In this document: positions 63,971-64,000 of the stretch, one piece after another | Layout: every line of letters starts with the position of its first letter | Position numbering within the stretch: the stretch's first letter is position 1 | Source of the DNA: Psychromonas sp. MB-3u-54 | GTDB taxonomy: Bacteria > Pseudomonadota > Gammaproteobacteria > Enterobacterales > Psychromonadaceae | DNA: 64,000 nt | Direction: 5' to 3' | NCBI RefSeq assembly: GCF_002836415.1 | Contig: NZ_PJBP01000179.1 | Coordinates: 1-64,000 of the forward strand | Translations under genes and position numbers: made by a program | The notes under the pieces: generated by a model | What the model was told of the DNA's origin: nothing | Databases searched by the model: none | What the model saw: the letters and a program-made list of their open reading frames with translations, nothing else

Positions 63971-64000
63971 TAGAAAATAAATGAAAAAAGTGATCAGTGC

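Noticed and set aside
1-64000. CRISPR array, prophage or complete insertion sequence
   Set aside because: I found no regular direct repeats with spacers, no phage structural or integrase genes and no intact transposase anywhere in the window.

Overview
The window looks like the chromosome of a low-GC marine gammaproteobacterium. Gene families and neighbourhoods match Alteromonadales/Vibrionales. Psychromonas or a close relative is my best guess from the proteins (for example the DUF3622, VF530, YaeQ and TtpC-type families), but I have run no search to confirm it. Most of the window is ordinary chromosome. The distinctive part is a roughly 20 kb iron-acquisition region in the middle.

Layout: 1-4.9 kb, lipid-transport genes letA (3' part) and letB with rsmF, as in E. 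coli yebS-yebT-yebU. 5.3-15.7 kb, housekeeping genes: elyC, a DUF1737 protein, thiI, yaeQ, a solitary leuB, ybgI/NIF3, phoB-phoR, rdgC and purT. 15.8-21.6 kb, an SOS-controlled sulA-like gene with a textbook LexA box, yaeP, a RIO kinase and the xseB-ispA-dxs operon. 21.8-33.7 kb, a vibrioferrin-type siderophore system: pvsABCDE on the minus strand (ATP-grasp ligase, two NIS synthetases, MFS exporter, PLP decarboxylase) faces a plus-strand FecBCDE/PvuBCDE-like ABC importer. This is followed by a HpcH/HpaI-family protein resembling the staphyloferrin B citrate synthase SbnG, then a FecA/PvuA-like TonB-dependent receptor. 37.1-42.1 kb, a TonB2-type energising operon (DUF3450, TtpC, ExbB2, ExbD2, TonB2, TPR protein). 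42.6-45.9 kb, an unidentified decayed gene, a frameshifted pgpA, thiL and rluF. 46.3-46.8 kb, two identical tRNA-Leu(UAA) genes in a 401-bp repeat. 47.4-51.5 kb, small accessory proteins, a predicted outer-membrane barrel and a HemF-family oxidase. 52.2-64 kb, the sdhCDAB-sucABCD operon, divergent from gltA.

Four good Fur-box candidates (two between pvsA and pvuB, one before the SbnG-like gene, one before the TonB2 operon) tie synthesis, export, reception, energisation and import into one iron-starvation regulon. If the SbnG-like protein makes citrate, the cell would have a dedicated iron-regulated citrate source for the siderophore, separate from housekeeping GltA at the end of the same window.

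The intergenic regions are rich in small mobile-looking repeats: a 159-bp terminal-inverted-repeat element in two near-identical copies that flank the TonB2 operon, a 263-bp element with a relative before gltA, a third family with one full-size and two collapsed copies, and a partial copy of what may be a fourth. There is also recent local decay or duplication: a tandem copy of the ybgI 5' end, pgpA with a 14-nt deletion, and the pseudogene next to one element copy.
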